A stretch of DNA of 64,000 nt from Cotesia glomerata (taxonomy: Eukaryota > Arthropoda > Insecta > Hymenoptera > Braconidae): positions 8,261,323-8,325,322 of the forward strand of contig NC_058162.1 of assembly GCF_020080835.1 (NCBI RefSeq). The letters run 5' to 3'. The position numbers and the translations under genes are program-made. How positions within the stretch are numbered: position 1 is the first letter of the stretch; each line of letters opens with the position of its first letter. Positions 44,925 through 55,536 of the stretch are shown here, piece after piece. Under the pieces are notes generated by a model that was not told where the DNA came from, made no database searches, and saw only the letters and a list, made by a program, of their open reading frames with translations.

Positions 44925-47213
44925 GACTACTGATGACAATAGTAGCCTCCTGCTCTGCATTGGGCCTCCGATGTTAGGCATCAGCCGTGCGAGACTAGCC
45001 CTCACTACTGACGCTTTGGCACTGACATGTTCCACCTGCTGCTTGAAGTTGAGTCGTGCATCCAGCATCACTCCCAGATAACGGATAAATGGTTGTGATG
45101 TGATTTCTTGTTTTCCGACTCTCAACTTGATGGTTTCTACCGTTTTTCTGCTGGTGATGAGCACTGCCTCGGTTTTATGCTTGGCTAGTTGCAAGTTCAT
45201 CATGTCCATCCACAAATTGACTCGTCTGAATGTAATATCAAATGCCATTTCTATCTCTTCGAGGTGCTTTGCGACAATCACGACAGCTACGTCATCCGCA
45301 TATGCTTCAAGTTTGACTCCCGTAGGCAATGCTATTCTCAGGAGGCCATCATACATGATGTTCCATAGCAGAGGACCTAAGACTGATCCCTGTGGCACTC
45401 CTCCGGAGATTTCGTACACTTTCGTACCATTCGTCGTGTCATATTTCAGGAGCCTGTTCGTGAAGTAGCTCGCTACTATTCTGCGAAGGTATTCTGGTAT
45501 GTTTTTTTCTTCTAGAGCCCGCATAACGCAGTCCCAGTTAGCGGAGTTGAAGGCATTCTTGATGTCCAAAGCAGCCACCAAGCAGTATTTCTTCTTTCCA
45601 CCCTTCCATCTCGTTCCGGCGATTGCATCCTTGGCTATATCAACAACCAATTTGATAGCATCCAGAGTTGACCGTCCTTTTCGGAAACCAAACTGGTTCT
45701 CTGCTAGGAGTGGATCGACTAAAGCCTCTATTCTCTGATGAATTATGCGCTCGAATATCTTGCCGGCCGTGTCTGACATGCAGAGTGGTCGGTAGGATGA
45801 CGGTTCTTCCGGCGGCTTTTTCCCCTTCGGAAGTAACACTAGCCGTTGCTGTTTCCACTTCTGGGGAAAAGTCCCTTCCTTCAGGCATGTATCGTAAACG
45901 TCCAGGAATAATGTCGGTGCTGCCCTAAGGATTGATTTCAGGGCAATATTAGGAATTCCGTCCAATCCCGGTGCCTTATTATTCCCTACTCGATTTCCTG
46001 CCTCTATCAACTCGTCCAACGTGATAGTTGGGATGTCTTCAGAATTGAACTGCTCCAACTTGTAGGTGAATACCTGCTGTTGGGGAAACAACGTAGTAAC
46101 AATCTTCTCTAGGAGTTGTGGACACGTAGGTGATGGCATTGGTTGGCATTTCAAGTGGGTCATAACCACCTTATACGGTCTGTCCCATGGATCTTTCTCG
46201 ACTTCTGCGACCAGTTCCTTCCAGCAACGTCTTTTGCTTTCTTTGATGGCTCTGTTCAGTTCTCGACGGGCCTTTTTATACTCTGCCAACAGCTCTGCGG
46301 AGTTAGATCGTCTGTAGCCACGCTGAGACTTTCTTCTTTTTTTAAGACACTTTGAGCGTAGAATGCTAATGTGATCGTTCCACCAGTGCACTGAAGGTCT
46401 TGAATTTATGCGACGTTTCCGAGACATACTAGCGTCGCAAGCCTGGGTGACTCTTCTCATTAGGTCCTTGGTCTTCTCTTCAGCAGTTTCTACGATGATC
46501 AGATTGCAGTCTAAGGCTACTACTAAAGCAGTGGGATCGAGAAACTTGACTTTCCACCCAACCGCGCTAGCGCTCCTGTTGTCTCTTGTTAGTTTCTGGC
46601 CAGTTGATATTTCCCATAGTATCGCACTATGGTCGCTGGCTGTATAGATGTTCAATACTTTCCAAGAAAAACCTCTTCGAGCTAAGCAACTGCTGACAAA
46701 TGTAAGGTCGACAGTTGAGTTTGCCTCTCCCTTAGTATACGTTGGCGTGTCACCGGTATTAAGAAGGATTACGTCCAGAGTGGCCATTGCCTCGAGAAGT
46801 GCTTTTCCACGTGTATTAGTGAACTTGCTGCCCCAGTCTGTTGCCCAGGAATTGAAGTCACCAGCTATTGCCACGGGAAAGTGTTTTCTTGCGTCCTCAG
46901 TTAGCCGATCAAGGAAGTCTTCAAAATCCTCATTAGAGAGACTAGGTGGTGCATAGCAACTGTAGAAGCGGAGGCCATCTACCCATGCTGCTACGAAGCC
47001 AGCTTCTTTATTGTTGACTGTTCTCTGAAAAGGACATTTACCGCAGGACCAGATGACGGCTTTGTTAGTACTGTCGGATTCCCAGGGTAGGTTACTCAGA
47101 TGTCTATAAGGCTCACTTATAAGTGCTACATCTGCCTCTAATTCGCGCACAGTTTGCATGAGCAGGTCATGCGCAGCCTCACAATGATTGAGGTTGAGCT
47201 GCACTATCTTCAT
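44865..47213 (-). pseudogene. LINE ORF2: endonuclease and reverse transcriptase
   Basis: I place the start at ATG 47213, which overlaps the ORF1 stop as ATGA. The frame also extends to 47261. The endonuclease occupies about the first 220 residues: KIVQLNLNHCEAAHDLL, LISEPY, IAGDFNSWATDWG, STVDLTF and SDHSAILW. Reverse transcriptase follows: SYRPLCMSDTAGKIFE, LVAALDIKNAFNSANW, GGVPQGSVLGPLLWN, EAYADDVAVV and RYLGVMLDARLNFK. Catalytic Asp and YADD residues are intact. The frame breaks near 44920 through a deletion, giving a short wrong tail (NYIRRSSVRHCWNPTS) and leaving the C-terminal domain out of frame. The clade is R1, whose members often have fixed target sequences. Confidence 0.92.
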
Positions 47214-47704
47214 GTTCTTGGCTTCGTTATCTTCTGGAGCGCTTCTTGGAAAATGGGGCATCTGTTCGTGCCTGCATGGTGAGCCGCCTTTTCTACTCCA
47301 GTGTCCATTGCTTCTTCCGTCTCAGTTTCAGTTTCAATGCGGCGTCGTGATGACTGCCATTCCTCGTCCAGTTTCTTGAATCTTCCAAGAGCATTGACTA
47401 CACCGGTTGTCTTGGTCTTTATCTCCTTGTGGATATTGACCTTAGTTTGGACAAACTCTTGCAGCTCAATGGTCAGCTTCTCAAGGCGCTCCAACGCTTG
47501 CGTTCTCTTCATGTCAGCGCTTGCTTCAATCGCTGCTTGTTGAGCATGAAGCCCGTTTCTATTCTTGTTTGTTTCCTGTAAGTTACTCATACTTTTTTGA
47601 TTTACCAGCGCATCGTACGGAGTGGAGCGGGTTGCCATAACTAGGAACGGGTGTACCCTCGGAGGTAGTACTCCTACCCCAGTTCCCTGAGGCCTAGCCG
47701 ACAC
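47210..47704 (-). pseudogene. LINE ORF1, internally deleted
   Basis: 164 codons, far shorter than the several hundred usual for R1-clade ORF1. The first part is a coiled-coil-like helical region (ERLEKLTIELQEFVQTKVNI) with a charged stretch (RRRIETETETEE). It jumps to the typical C-terminal end HHAGTNRCPIFQEALQ, the last half of the final zinc knuckle. The other knuckles are missing, so an in-frame deletion of several hundred bases is inferred. The stop TGA (47212-47210) overlaps the ORF2 ATG as ATGA, a layout consistent with reinitiation. Confidence 0.8.
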
Positions 47705-48130
47705 TTAGCCAGTCCCGGAATACACGGACGGACTAGACTCACTCGGAGCGGTGAAGATTCCGATCTCTAACACTCATTGTGTACTTCCTGATCAAGGCCC
47801 GAAGTGGCTGGCTCCTGATCCACTGCTGCAACTTTCACCTCGGCAGAGCAAGCTCACATCAGCCGTGGCCTGCATCGTCGGAAACTACGATACAGGTTCC
47901 GGACACTCCCAGTGAGTTACAGCAGGAACCAATCGTCTTGCTAGGTCAGTTAGTGTGACCAACCCATTAAAGGGGAGTTTTGTCCACGGGAGCTTATTTT
48001 GTTTGGTTATTTTGCTTGGCTCCTACCCGCTGTACCTCATCAACTAAGAGATTAAGTGTCATCCAAGGACAGCGAGCGTTCTCCCATCCGCTCGGGGAGA
48101 CGCGCCCGGTAGCAGTATCTCTTCTGCCCC

Positions 48131-48132
<2 letters not shown>
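47705..48132 (-). other. LINE copy 3 5' untranslated region
   Basis: About 430 bp, GC-richer than its surroundings and without an ORF1-type frame. It lies between the ORF1 start region and the (TG)n tract and probably includes an internal promoter. No specific motif identified. Confidence 0.6.
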
Positions 48133-48173
<41 letters not shown>

Positions 48174-48880
48174 TGTGTGTGCGGGTGGGTGTGTGTGTGT
48201 GCGGGTGGGTGTGTGTGTGTCCATGTAAACCTCTTATAACTTCTAAACGGCTTGATCGATTTGCTCACAGTTGGTGTCATTCAAAAGATCTTCGCCAAAC
48301 TTAGATTTCCTGTAAGTTGGAACTGATTCGGACCAGTAGATTTCGAGAAATTGCAAAAAAAGTGAAAAAAGTTGTTTTTTTTAATTTTTTTTAAATATCT
48401 CCGAATCGGCTGAACCGATCGACCGCAAAAACTAATCAGCTCTTAACCTTGAAAACCCGCATCGATCGCCACCAAAAGCGTCAGAATCGGTTGATGCGTT
48501 CGTGAGATATCGTTGTCGAAAAAAATCGAAGAAAGTGTTTTTTTGTAATAACTCCAAAATGTTTCATCAGATCAATTTTTTTGTTCCAAATTATTCATAG
48601 AGCTCAAAAAACTACATCGATCGTCGCCAACCGCGTGCAAATCGGTTAATTCATTCAAAAGTTATAGCAGTTTGAAAATTAAAAAATTCGTGTTTCATGA
48701 TGAAACTTTCATCGAACTTTGATAAGATTTTTGAGCTCGAAGAGCTCAAAAGCATAGGAAAACTATCTCTTCGAGCTCGGAGAGCTCAAAAACGTCATAG
48801 GTGCTATTTTAAGCGCCTAGCTATGGAATTAGCGGGAAGTTGCAGGGATGGCCTTCAGGGTCAACCGTTTTCCTAATTTT
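48133..48880 (+). repeat. Dispersed AACTTCCCGCT repeat, right part after LINE copy 3
   Basis: (TG)n with GCGGGTGGG variants, then ATGTAAACCTCTTATAACTT, internal modules, GAGCTCGAAGAGCTC, and the AGCGGGAAGTTGCAGGGATG...CCTAATTTTT end at about 48880. The next copy begins at once. Confidence 0.9.
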
Positions 48881-48913
48881 TAACTTCCCGCTAAGAAAAT
48901 CATGCGTGCGTGC

Positions 48914-48972
<59 letters not shown>

Positions 48973-49082
48973 CCTTTCATAACTTTTGAACGGCTTGACC
49001 GATTTGATCGCCGTTGGCGCCATTCGAAAGGGTTCGACTAAACTTGTATTTTGAATACAACTTGGAACGATTCGGACAGGTA
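48881..49082 (+). repeat. Dispersed AACTTCCCGCT repeat, left part, split at a TA
   Basis: AACTTCCCGCTAAGAAAATC joins directly to ATGCGTGCGTGCG and (TG)n, so this copy lacks the usual 100 bp before the microsatellite. It breaks at GATTCGGACAGGTA and resumes at 50836 with TAGATTTTGAGGAATCTC. Confidence 0.87.
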
Positions 49083-49509
49083 CACGGAAAAAACGAGATT
49101 TAGCTGGTTTCCATGTTGGACGGAAGCTAGTTCCATCTATAGTGAGAAAAATTTACAAATGGTTACTACTTCAATGTAGACTGTAGTAGGTACAGTTTCC
49201 GTTTATTTCAGTTCAATCCGAGATGGGGCTCAGAGCCATCTGATATTTGTTTGTCTCAGATGGTTGTCAGTACCACGCGCATGCTCTTCAGTCCCATCTT
49301 ACATAGAAGTGGCGTCCATTTGAAATTTAACTAGAATCTATCTGCAGATAGTACCTATTTTTACATTATCATTTTCAATTGCATTTTGCAATCAAATATA
49401 TATGAATAATATGAATGAATAATAAATATATTATAATGAATAATACAGATTATAATTTTATTCCAAATCAAAAAACTAATTCTTAATAAATTAAAAAAAA
49501 AAAATTAGA

Positions 49510-49585
49510 GGCGCGCAGCAGCCCTATCGGATCCGGCTTTTTCTGACCAAAGCATTGGACCGGGTTCGAGTCCGGCGTACACCAA
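49510..49585 (+). other. tRNA-like segment inside the palindromic element
   Basis: GCGCGCAGCAGCCC...GGACCGGGTTCGAGTCCGGCG followed by TACACCA has a perfect T-arm and a B-box (GGTTCGAGTCC). I could not fit a D-arm and anticodon arm well. It may be a SINE head or a decayed tRNA. Confidence 0.35.
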
Positions 49586-49849
49586 TGAATATTTTCAATA
49601 TTTAAGTGTATTATTCTGCTCAGCCCAAAAAAATAAAACGAGTTCCAATCTCAAAAAGTTTACCCCCTACCGTAGTCGCTCATGACCTTAGTAGTTTATG
49701 CGACTTTAAACAAATTAAAAGAAAAAAAAAATTTTTATTTAAAATTAAAAAATTAAAAAAAAAAAAATTAAAAATTAAAAAAAAAATTTTTAAAAAAAAT
49801 TTTAAATTTAAAATTAAAAAATTAAAAAAAAATTTTAATTTCAGTGTGG

Positions 49850-49994
49850 TAAAGTAAAAGCCCCAATAGATGATCACGTACCAGTATATGATCACTCCAT
49901 GTATTTGTATATCTATATTCACAAATATAGGTATACAAATACATGGAGTGATCATATACTGGTACATGATCATCTATTGGGGCTTTAACCTTAC
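49850..49994. mobile_element. Hairpin MITE, GTAAAAGCCCCAATA termini, copy 2
   Basis: About 145 bp, near-identical to 26657-26802 and almost fully palindromic. It is nested at the centre of the 1.5-kb palindromic element. Confidence 0.87.
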
Positions 49995-50563
49995 TATTTT
50001 TTAAAATAAGATGTTGATGAATACCAATCTTCATCTTGTTTTAAAAAATAGTACCACACTGAAATTAAAATTTTTTTTTAATTTTTTAATTTTAATTTTA
50101 ATTTTTTAATTTTAAATTAAAAATTTTTCTTTTAAATTTATTTTTTTTTTAAACTTATTAAGGATTAGTTTTTTGATTTGGAATAAAATTATAATGTGTA
50201 TTATTCATTATAATATACTTATTATTTATTCATATTATTCATATATATTTGATTGCAAAATGCACTTGAAAATGATAATGTGAAAATAGGTACTATCTGC
50301 AGATAGATTATAGTTAAATTCCAAATGGACGCCACTTCTATGTAAGATGAGACTGACGAGCATGCGCGCGGTACTGACAACCATCTGAGACAAATAAATC
50401 TCAGATGGCTTTGAGCCCCATCTCGGATTGAACTGAAATAAATGGAAACTGTACCTACTACAATCTACATAGAAGTAGTAAACATTTGTAAATTTTTGTC
50501 ACTATAGATAGAACTAGGTTCCGTCCAACATGGAAACCAGTTAAATCTCGTTTTTTCCGTGTA

Positions 50564-50835
50564 CACTGATAGAAGGATTTGTTTATAGTTAAAAATATTT
50601 GTTAATATTTAACAAATCATTTATTAGAGACCACTTTTTAGTCCTTAACAAATATTTCTTAGTATTTAAAAAGATTTATTAATATTTAATAAATGAATAT
50701 CTGATTTATTAAATACAAACAAATCATTTTAAATACTAAGAAATATTTGTTTGATACTAAAAAATGGTCTCTAATAAATGATTTGTTAACTATTAACAAA
50801 TATTTTTTTAATACAAATAAATCCTTCTATCAGTG
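50564..50835. mobile_element. MITE with CACTGATAGAAGGATTT termini, copy 1
   Basis: 272 bp, TA on both sides. The ends CACTGATAGAAGGATTTGTT and its inverse are joined by AT-rich arms with TTTGTTAATATT-like blocks that are themselves inverted. It shares its left TA with the right TA of the neighbouring palindromic element. Confidence 0.9.
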
Positions 50836-50990
50836 TAGATTTTGAGGAATCTCAAAAAAACTACAAAAAAAATTTTTTTCAAAGGTTATTTTTTTGCAGT
50901 CACTTTTTTACTGTGTAGTTATTGCATCGGTTACGGAGATTAATATTTATTGATAAATAAAAAAATAGCGGACATTGAAAAAAAAAAAAA
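50836..50990 (+). repeat. Continuation of the dispersed repeat split at 49082
   Basis: GATTTTGAGGAATCTCAAAA matches the module following CGGACxxxTA in other copies. The match fades after about 80 bp. Confidence 0.65.
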
Positions 50991-51519
50991 ATTAGGAAAA
51001 CGGTTGACCCTGAAGGCCATCCCTGCAACTTTCCGCTATTTTCGTAATTAATCGCTCAAAATTGTACTTATTACGCTTTTGAGCTCTTCGAGCTCAAAAA
51101 TATAATTTTCGTGTAGTTATGAGCTCTCCGAGCTCAAAAGTTTGATGGACGTTTAATAAAACACTACTTTGTGATTTTTCAAACCACAATAACTTTTGAA
51201 TGAATGAACCGATTATCACGCGGTTGGCGGCATTCGAAGCAGTTTTTCAAATTCTATGATATATTTTTAAACAAAAATTGATCAGACCGTAAATTTCGGT
51301 GTAGTTCGAAAAAAACACTTTTTTTCGATTTCTTTCGTCGACGATAACTCACGAACGAATCAACCAATTTTGACCGGCTTGGTGGCGATCGACGTGGTTT
51401 TTTTATGTTAAGAGCTTTATTAGTTTTTTGGAATCGATCGAAAAAGCCGTTTAGAAGTTATTCCGAAAAAACCACATTTGAAAAAATTAAAAATCTAAGT
51501 TTAGTCGGTCAAATCGGCC
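50991..51519 (-). repeat. Dispersed AACTTCCCGCT repeat, inverted partial copy
   Basis: It begins with the inverted family end (AATTAGGAAAACGGTTGACC...GGCCATCCCTGCAACTT) and continues inward past GAGCTCTTCGAGCTC to AGTTTAGTCGGTCAAATCGG. The (AC)n tract and the rest are missing. Confidence 0.85.
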
Positions 51520-51575
51520 ATGGACGGTATGGCTTAATGTATATAGAATAAGCAAAAGGAAATTTAGTATAGACC

Positions 51576-51648
51576 GGATAGCTCAAATGGTAGAGTAGCC
51601 GATATGTCTTCGGAAGGTTCTGGGTTCGAATCCCAGTCCGAGCTATCT
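51576..51648 (+). tRNA. tRNA-like sequence (probably pseudo), copy 1
   Basis: GACCGGATAGCTCAAATGG...GGGTTCGAATCCCAGTCCGAGC folds into a cloverleaf: D-stem GCTC/GAGT, anticodon stem CCGA/TCGG, T-stem CTGGG/CCCAG. The acceptor stem has two mismatches, and position 33 is A instead of the near-universal T, which argues against function. If read as a tRNA the anticodon would be TGT. It may be the head of a SINE-like repeat. Confidence 0.45.
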
Positions 51649-51888
51649 AATAATTTTTTCTCGCATATTCTATAAACTCACATTAAGATGATCCTCTCCA
51701 CATTCCTTTCTCAATCCTTTCCTACCAATATCCTGTTACGTGAATGTGGAACGCTTCACGTAATAATTACCGTAACTCCTATTCTTTCCAGCTTCATAGC
51801 ATTATTTATATTTGTAAAAATGCTTACCGTAAGATGGACGGTGTGGCTTAATGTATATAGAATAAGCGAAAGGAAATTTAGTATAGAC

Positions 51889-51960
51889 CGGATAGCTCAA
51901 ATGGTAGAGTAGCCAACATGTCTTCGGAAGGTTCTGGGTTTGAATCCCAGTCCGAGCTAT
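51889..51960 (+). tRNA. tRNA-like sequence (probably pseudo), copy 2
   Basis: Same sequence as the first copy with three changes: CCGATATG to CCAACATG in the anticodon arm, which breaks that stem, and GTTCGAA to GTTTGAA in the T-loop. The changes disrupt the fold, so this one is very unlikely to function. Confidence 0.4.
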
Positions 51961-52239
51961 CTAATAATTTTTTCTCGCATATTCTATAAACTCACATTAA
52001 GATGATTCTCTCCACCGTAACTCCTATTCTTTTCCGCTTCACAGCATTATTTATATTTGTAAAAATGTATAAATATAAATAATGCTGTGAAGCGGGAAAG
52101 AATAGGAGTTACGGTAATTATTACGTGAAGCGTTCCACATTCACGTAACAGGATATTGGTAGGAAAGGATTGAGAAAGGAATGTGCAGAGGATCATCTTA
52201 ATGTGAGTTTATAGAATATGCGAGAATATATAAATCATT

Positions 52240-52355
52240 AAAATAATAAAGAGCTCAAAAACGTCATAAGTGCTATTTTAAGCGCTTAGGTATGGAATCA
52301 GCGGGAAGTTGCAGGGATGGCCTTTAGGGTCAACCATTTTCCTAATTTTTTTCTG
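52240..52355 (+). repeat. Dispersed AACTTCCCGCT repeat, 3' end only
   Basis: GAGCTCAAAAACGTCATAAG through AGCGGGAAGTTGCAGGGATG (AGCGGG here as CAGCGGG) to CCTAATTTTTT. Probably the detached end of the copy interrupted upstream. Confidence 0.85.
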
Positions 52356-53176
52356 TGTAAAATGCGGAAAAGCTTAATTTTATCGTATCGATCATTGCCT
52401 AATGTGAATGAGACTATATAGGAAATACGAGAACATGAAAGATAACACGATGTAAGAAGAAGGTTTCAGTTTTTTTATCTTAGAAAATGTCGGGAGTAAA
52501 ATAAAAAAAAGTAACTGGATTATTTTTCATCAGCTTGATGATCTTCCACTCATTTTATTTTTTGTCAGTTCCCTTCCTCTTCTCGTTTATCTCAACTCCC
52601 TATTTCTCTATTTTCACCGATACGATACGACTATACCTCGGGTTGATTTCTCCACCTCAACTTCCTTCCTTCTTAATATAAAGTCGGTGGTGTTTTCTTG
52701 AGCCGAGCCATCATCCGGGGCTTTTGCCCCCGCACTCGTTGACCCAGCAAATACACGCGAAAAATCAATAGTCCACTTTGAATCTCAACAACTAGACGCC
52801 ATTTTACATGACACATTCTTATCAAGAGTGTCTAGATTTTCATATTTATTTTTATATTTATCTATTTTTTTTTTCTAACGTGTTTACTCTTCACTTCGAT
52901 CTACTCTTCTATCGAAAATATTGTATTCATTCGCGCGTCAGTAATTTCCAGCAAAACTTTTCTCTGCTGTCGACCCTGAAACTATTTGATATTGATCTTA
53001 TTTTATGTCACCAAAATAAAGTTTTATAATGCCAACATATATCATTGAATTTTATCAGCGTTATTTATTTAATTGCCAAATTTTGCTTTCAATGACGAAT
53101 TTACAATTTACAATTATTAGCCGTTCTTAGAGTCTAAAATTAACTTCTCACTCGAAAATATTTGCATTGAAATAAA
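52356..53176. other. Non-coding DNA
   Basis: No gene is recognised. 52590-52800 is less AT-rich and may be single-copy. Confidence 0.45.
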
Positions 53177-54071
53177 AAAAATTAGAAAAACGGTAGACCC
53201 TGAAGGCCATCCGTGCAACTTCCCGCTAATTTCATACCTATAGGTGCTTAAAATTGCACTAATAATGTTTTTGAGCTCTTCGAGCTCAAAAATACAATTT
53301 ATGTGTTATTTTGAGCTCTCTGAGCTTAAAGAGATAGCTTCTATGCTTTTGAGCTCTTCGATCTCAAAAGTCTGATAGAAGTTTGATAAAACACAATTTT
53401 TCAAATTTTCAAACCGCAATAACTTTTGAATGAATGAACCGATTTTTACGCGGTTGGCGGCGTTCGACGTAGTTTTTTATGTTAAGAGCTGAGTAGTTTT
53501 TGGAATTGATCGGTAGAGCCGTTTGAAAGTTATTTCAAAATATGTCGGAGTTATGCTAAAAAATTACTTGTTTCTAAATATTTCGTCGACGATATCTCTC
53601 GAACAAATAAACCGATTTCAATGTTCTTGGCGGTGATCGACGTGGTTTTATGAGCTCTAAAAATTATTCTATTCGATCAAAAACGATCCGAAAAGAAATG
53701 TCGAAGTTATGTGAAAAAAAACACTTTTTTCGATTTTCTTTCGTTCACGATATCTCTCGAAGGAATTAACCGATTTTGATCGGATTATCGGCGATCGATG
53801 TGGTTTTTCAAGCTTAAGGGAAAATTAGTTTTTGGAGTTGATCGATAAAGCCGTTTAAAAGTTATTAAAAAAAAAAACCACTTTCAAAAATGATTTTTTT
53901 CTCATTTTTTTTGAGATTTTTCAAAATTTCTCAAAATCTATCAGTCCGAATCGGTTCAAATTCTCAGGAAATCTAAGTTTGAGGGAACTCTTCGGAACGC
54001 CGTTTGGTATGTTCCGATCGGTTCAGTCGTTCAAAAGTTATAAGCGAGTCACATAGAGACATAGTCACACT

Positions 54072-54164
<93 letters not shown>

Positions 54165-54301
54165 CATAGTGACAACCTCGCGGGGATAGTCAGGGAAGCT
54201 TCCTGAGACCTTCAAACGTCGAGATCTGATGAAAACTCGATTTTTGCAAAACGGGGTGAAAACAATAACTTCCCGATTTTTGAAAATCTTCGATTTTCAA
54301 A
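53177..54301 (-). repeat. Dispersed AACTTCCCGCT repeat, complete inverted copy
   Basis: It starts with the inverted end (AATTAGAAAAACGGTAGACC) and includes three TTGAGCTCTTCGAGCTCAAA-type palindromes and the modules. A 90-bp (AC)n tract lies at 54072-54162. It ends GATAGTCAGGGAAGCTTCCT...AAAACGGGGTGAAAACAATA and ACTTCCCGATTTTTG. Confidence 0.92.
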
Positions 54302-54945
54302 AATATGTGAACCGCTTATAACTTTCGAACGACTTGACCGATTTCATCGCGGTTGGTGCCATTCAAAAGGGCTTGACCAAACTTAGATTTTGAAAACTAT
54401 TTGGACTGATTCAGATTAATAGATTTTGAGAAATCTTCAAAAAACTGAAAAAAAATTTTTTTTAATGTGGTTTTTTTGAAATAACTTTTAAACGGCTCGA
54501 TGGTTTAACTCAAAAAACTGATCAGCTCTTAAATTCAAAAAACTACGTCGATTGCCACCAGTCCGGTCAAAATCGGTTGATTCGTTCGAGAGATATCGTG
54601 AACGAAAGAAAACCGAAAAGTGTTTTTTTTCGAAATAACTCCAAAATTCCTAGCGCGATCAATTCAAAATTTAAGATTCTTTGTGAGGCTTAAAAAACTG
54701 CGTCGATTGCTGCCAACCGCGTGAAAATCGGTTTATTCATTCAAAAGTTATTGAGGTTTAAAAATTCAAAAAATAGTGTCTTATCAAATCTCTATCAAAC
54801 TTTTGAGCTCGAAAGCATAGGAAAGCAATCTCTTTGAGCTCGGAAACGTCATTGGTGCAATTTTAAGCGCCTAAGTATGGAATTAGCAGGAAGTTGCAGG
54901 GATGGCCTTCAGGGTCAACCGTTTTCCTAATTTTTTTTTTCCTTA
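54302..54945 (+). repeat. Dispersed AACTTCCCGCT repeat, right part
   Basis: It begins just after the microsatellite position (ATATGTGAACCGCTTATAAC) and runs to GCAGGAAGTTGCAGGGATGG and CCTAATTTTTTTTT. It joins head-to-head with the previous inverted copy. Confidence 0.9.
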
Positions 54946-55536
54946 CCCTGATTCATTTTACATGTATGAATACAGATATAAAAAGTTATACATCTGTATC
55001 GAAACTTGATATGATAATAACAATAGAGTAACCATAATATAACTTTCGACAAAACGAACTTTCGAAAGTAGTTGAAAAACATTTCCCTCGAGTCAGAGTT
55101 GAGCGTGTCAATTTATTTGAATCTAATATAATACACATACGTATGATGAAAATTTACAAATTACACTGAAAGAAAATAATAAATTATGTCGAGATAAGAA
55201 TTTTTTAAAATAAACTATGTAATATATTAATTTTTCATCAAAAAAAGATCAGTATATTTATTTTGATTTTATAAGCAAACAAACAAAAGCTTCACTTACC
55301 GGATATAGTACAAGGTCTTGATGAGAATGTATCCATAGTCTCAAACGTGTGCCTTCACTTTAAGTTTGTCAGGGTCCCTACCTTTGAGCATAAAATATTG
55401 AACATAATTTTTTGTCATATCAATTGCGGAAGTTGGATTTGAGAGAAGAGTCAAGAATGTTCAATTACTGCGTTTATTTTATTTAAAGGCACAATAATTA
55501 TGTCATACGAGATTAAATAGCGATGGATTAAACGCA
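54946..55536. other. AT-rich non-coding DNA
   Basis: No gene is recognised. A CACTGAAAGAAAATAATAAA sequence at about 55163 resembles the ends of the next element. Confidence 0.5.

Larger units (their letters stand above)
44081..48132 (-). mobile_element. R1-clade LINE copy 3, nearly full length with small deletions
   Basis: A 4.05-kb minus-strand element with a poly(A) tail (poly(T) at about 44081-44100). It has a 3' UTR, ORF2 (endonuclease, RT, C-terminal domain), a shortened ORF1 and a GC-richer 5' UTR of about 430 bp. Both ends abut (TG)n: GTGTGTGT at 44080 and TGTGTGTG from 48134. That is the signature of insertion into the microsatellite. ORF1 and ORF2 each carry a deletion, so this copy is defective. 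Copy 1 is the same family. Confidence 0.93.
49083..50561. mobile_element. 1.5-kb palindromic TIR element, CACGGAAAAAACGAG termini
   Basis: The ends CACGGAAAAAACGAGATTTA and its inverse are followed by inverted arms of about 410 bp (49083-49495 against 50145-50561), with TA on both sides. Arm landmarks: CATGTTGGACGGAA, CCATCTGATATTTGTTTG, CTATCTGCAGATAGTACC. The centre holds a tRNA-like segment, A/T runs and the hairpin MITE at 49850-49994. No transposase. Confidence 0.88.
51520..52230 (+). repeat. Duplicated tRNA-like unit plus inverted partial copy
   Basis: Two direct copies (about 51520-51830 and 51831-52070) start GGACGGTATGGCTTAATGTA-like and carry a pseudo-tRNA, then a shared body through TATTTATATTTGTAAAAATG. 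A third, inverted piece of the body (52070-52230) follows, meeting the second copy head-on at a palindrome around 52065. The second copy lacks about 60 bp of the body. Confidence 0.82.

Noticed and set aside
45100..46956. Plus-strand frames over LINE copy 3
   Set aside because: Antisense shadows of ORF2; similar shadows appear over copy 1 at 6-503.
51576..51648. Functional tRNA-Thr gene
   Set aside because: Acceptor mismatches, a non-T at position 33 and a second degenerate copy make a pseudo-tRNA or SINE head more likely.
53973..54215. Frames of Cys-Val or Thr-His repeats here and at 38.0, 48.1, 61.3 and 63.0 kb
   Set aside because: Translations of (TG)n/(AC)n tracts in the dispersed repeat.
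42969..54300. CRISPR-like regular spacing of repeated GAGCTC palindromes and modules
   Set aside because: Spacings are irregular, modules diverge, and the context is a dispersed eukaryotic repeat.
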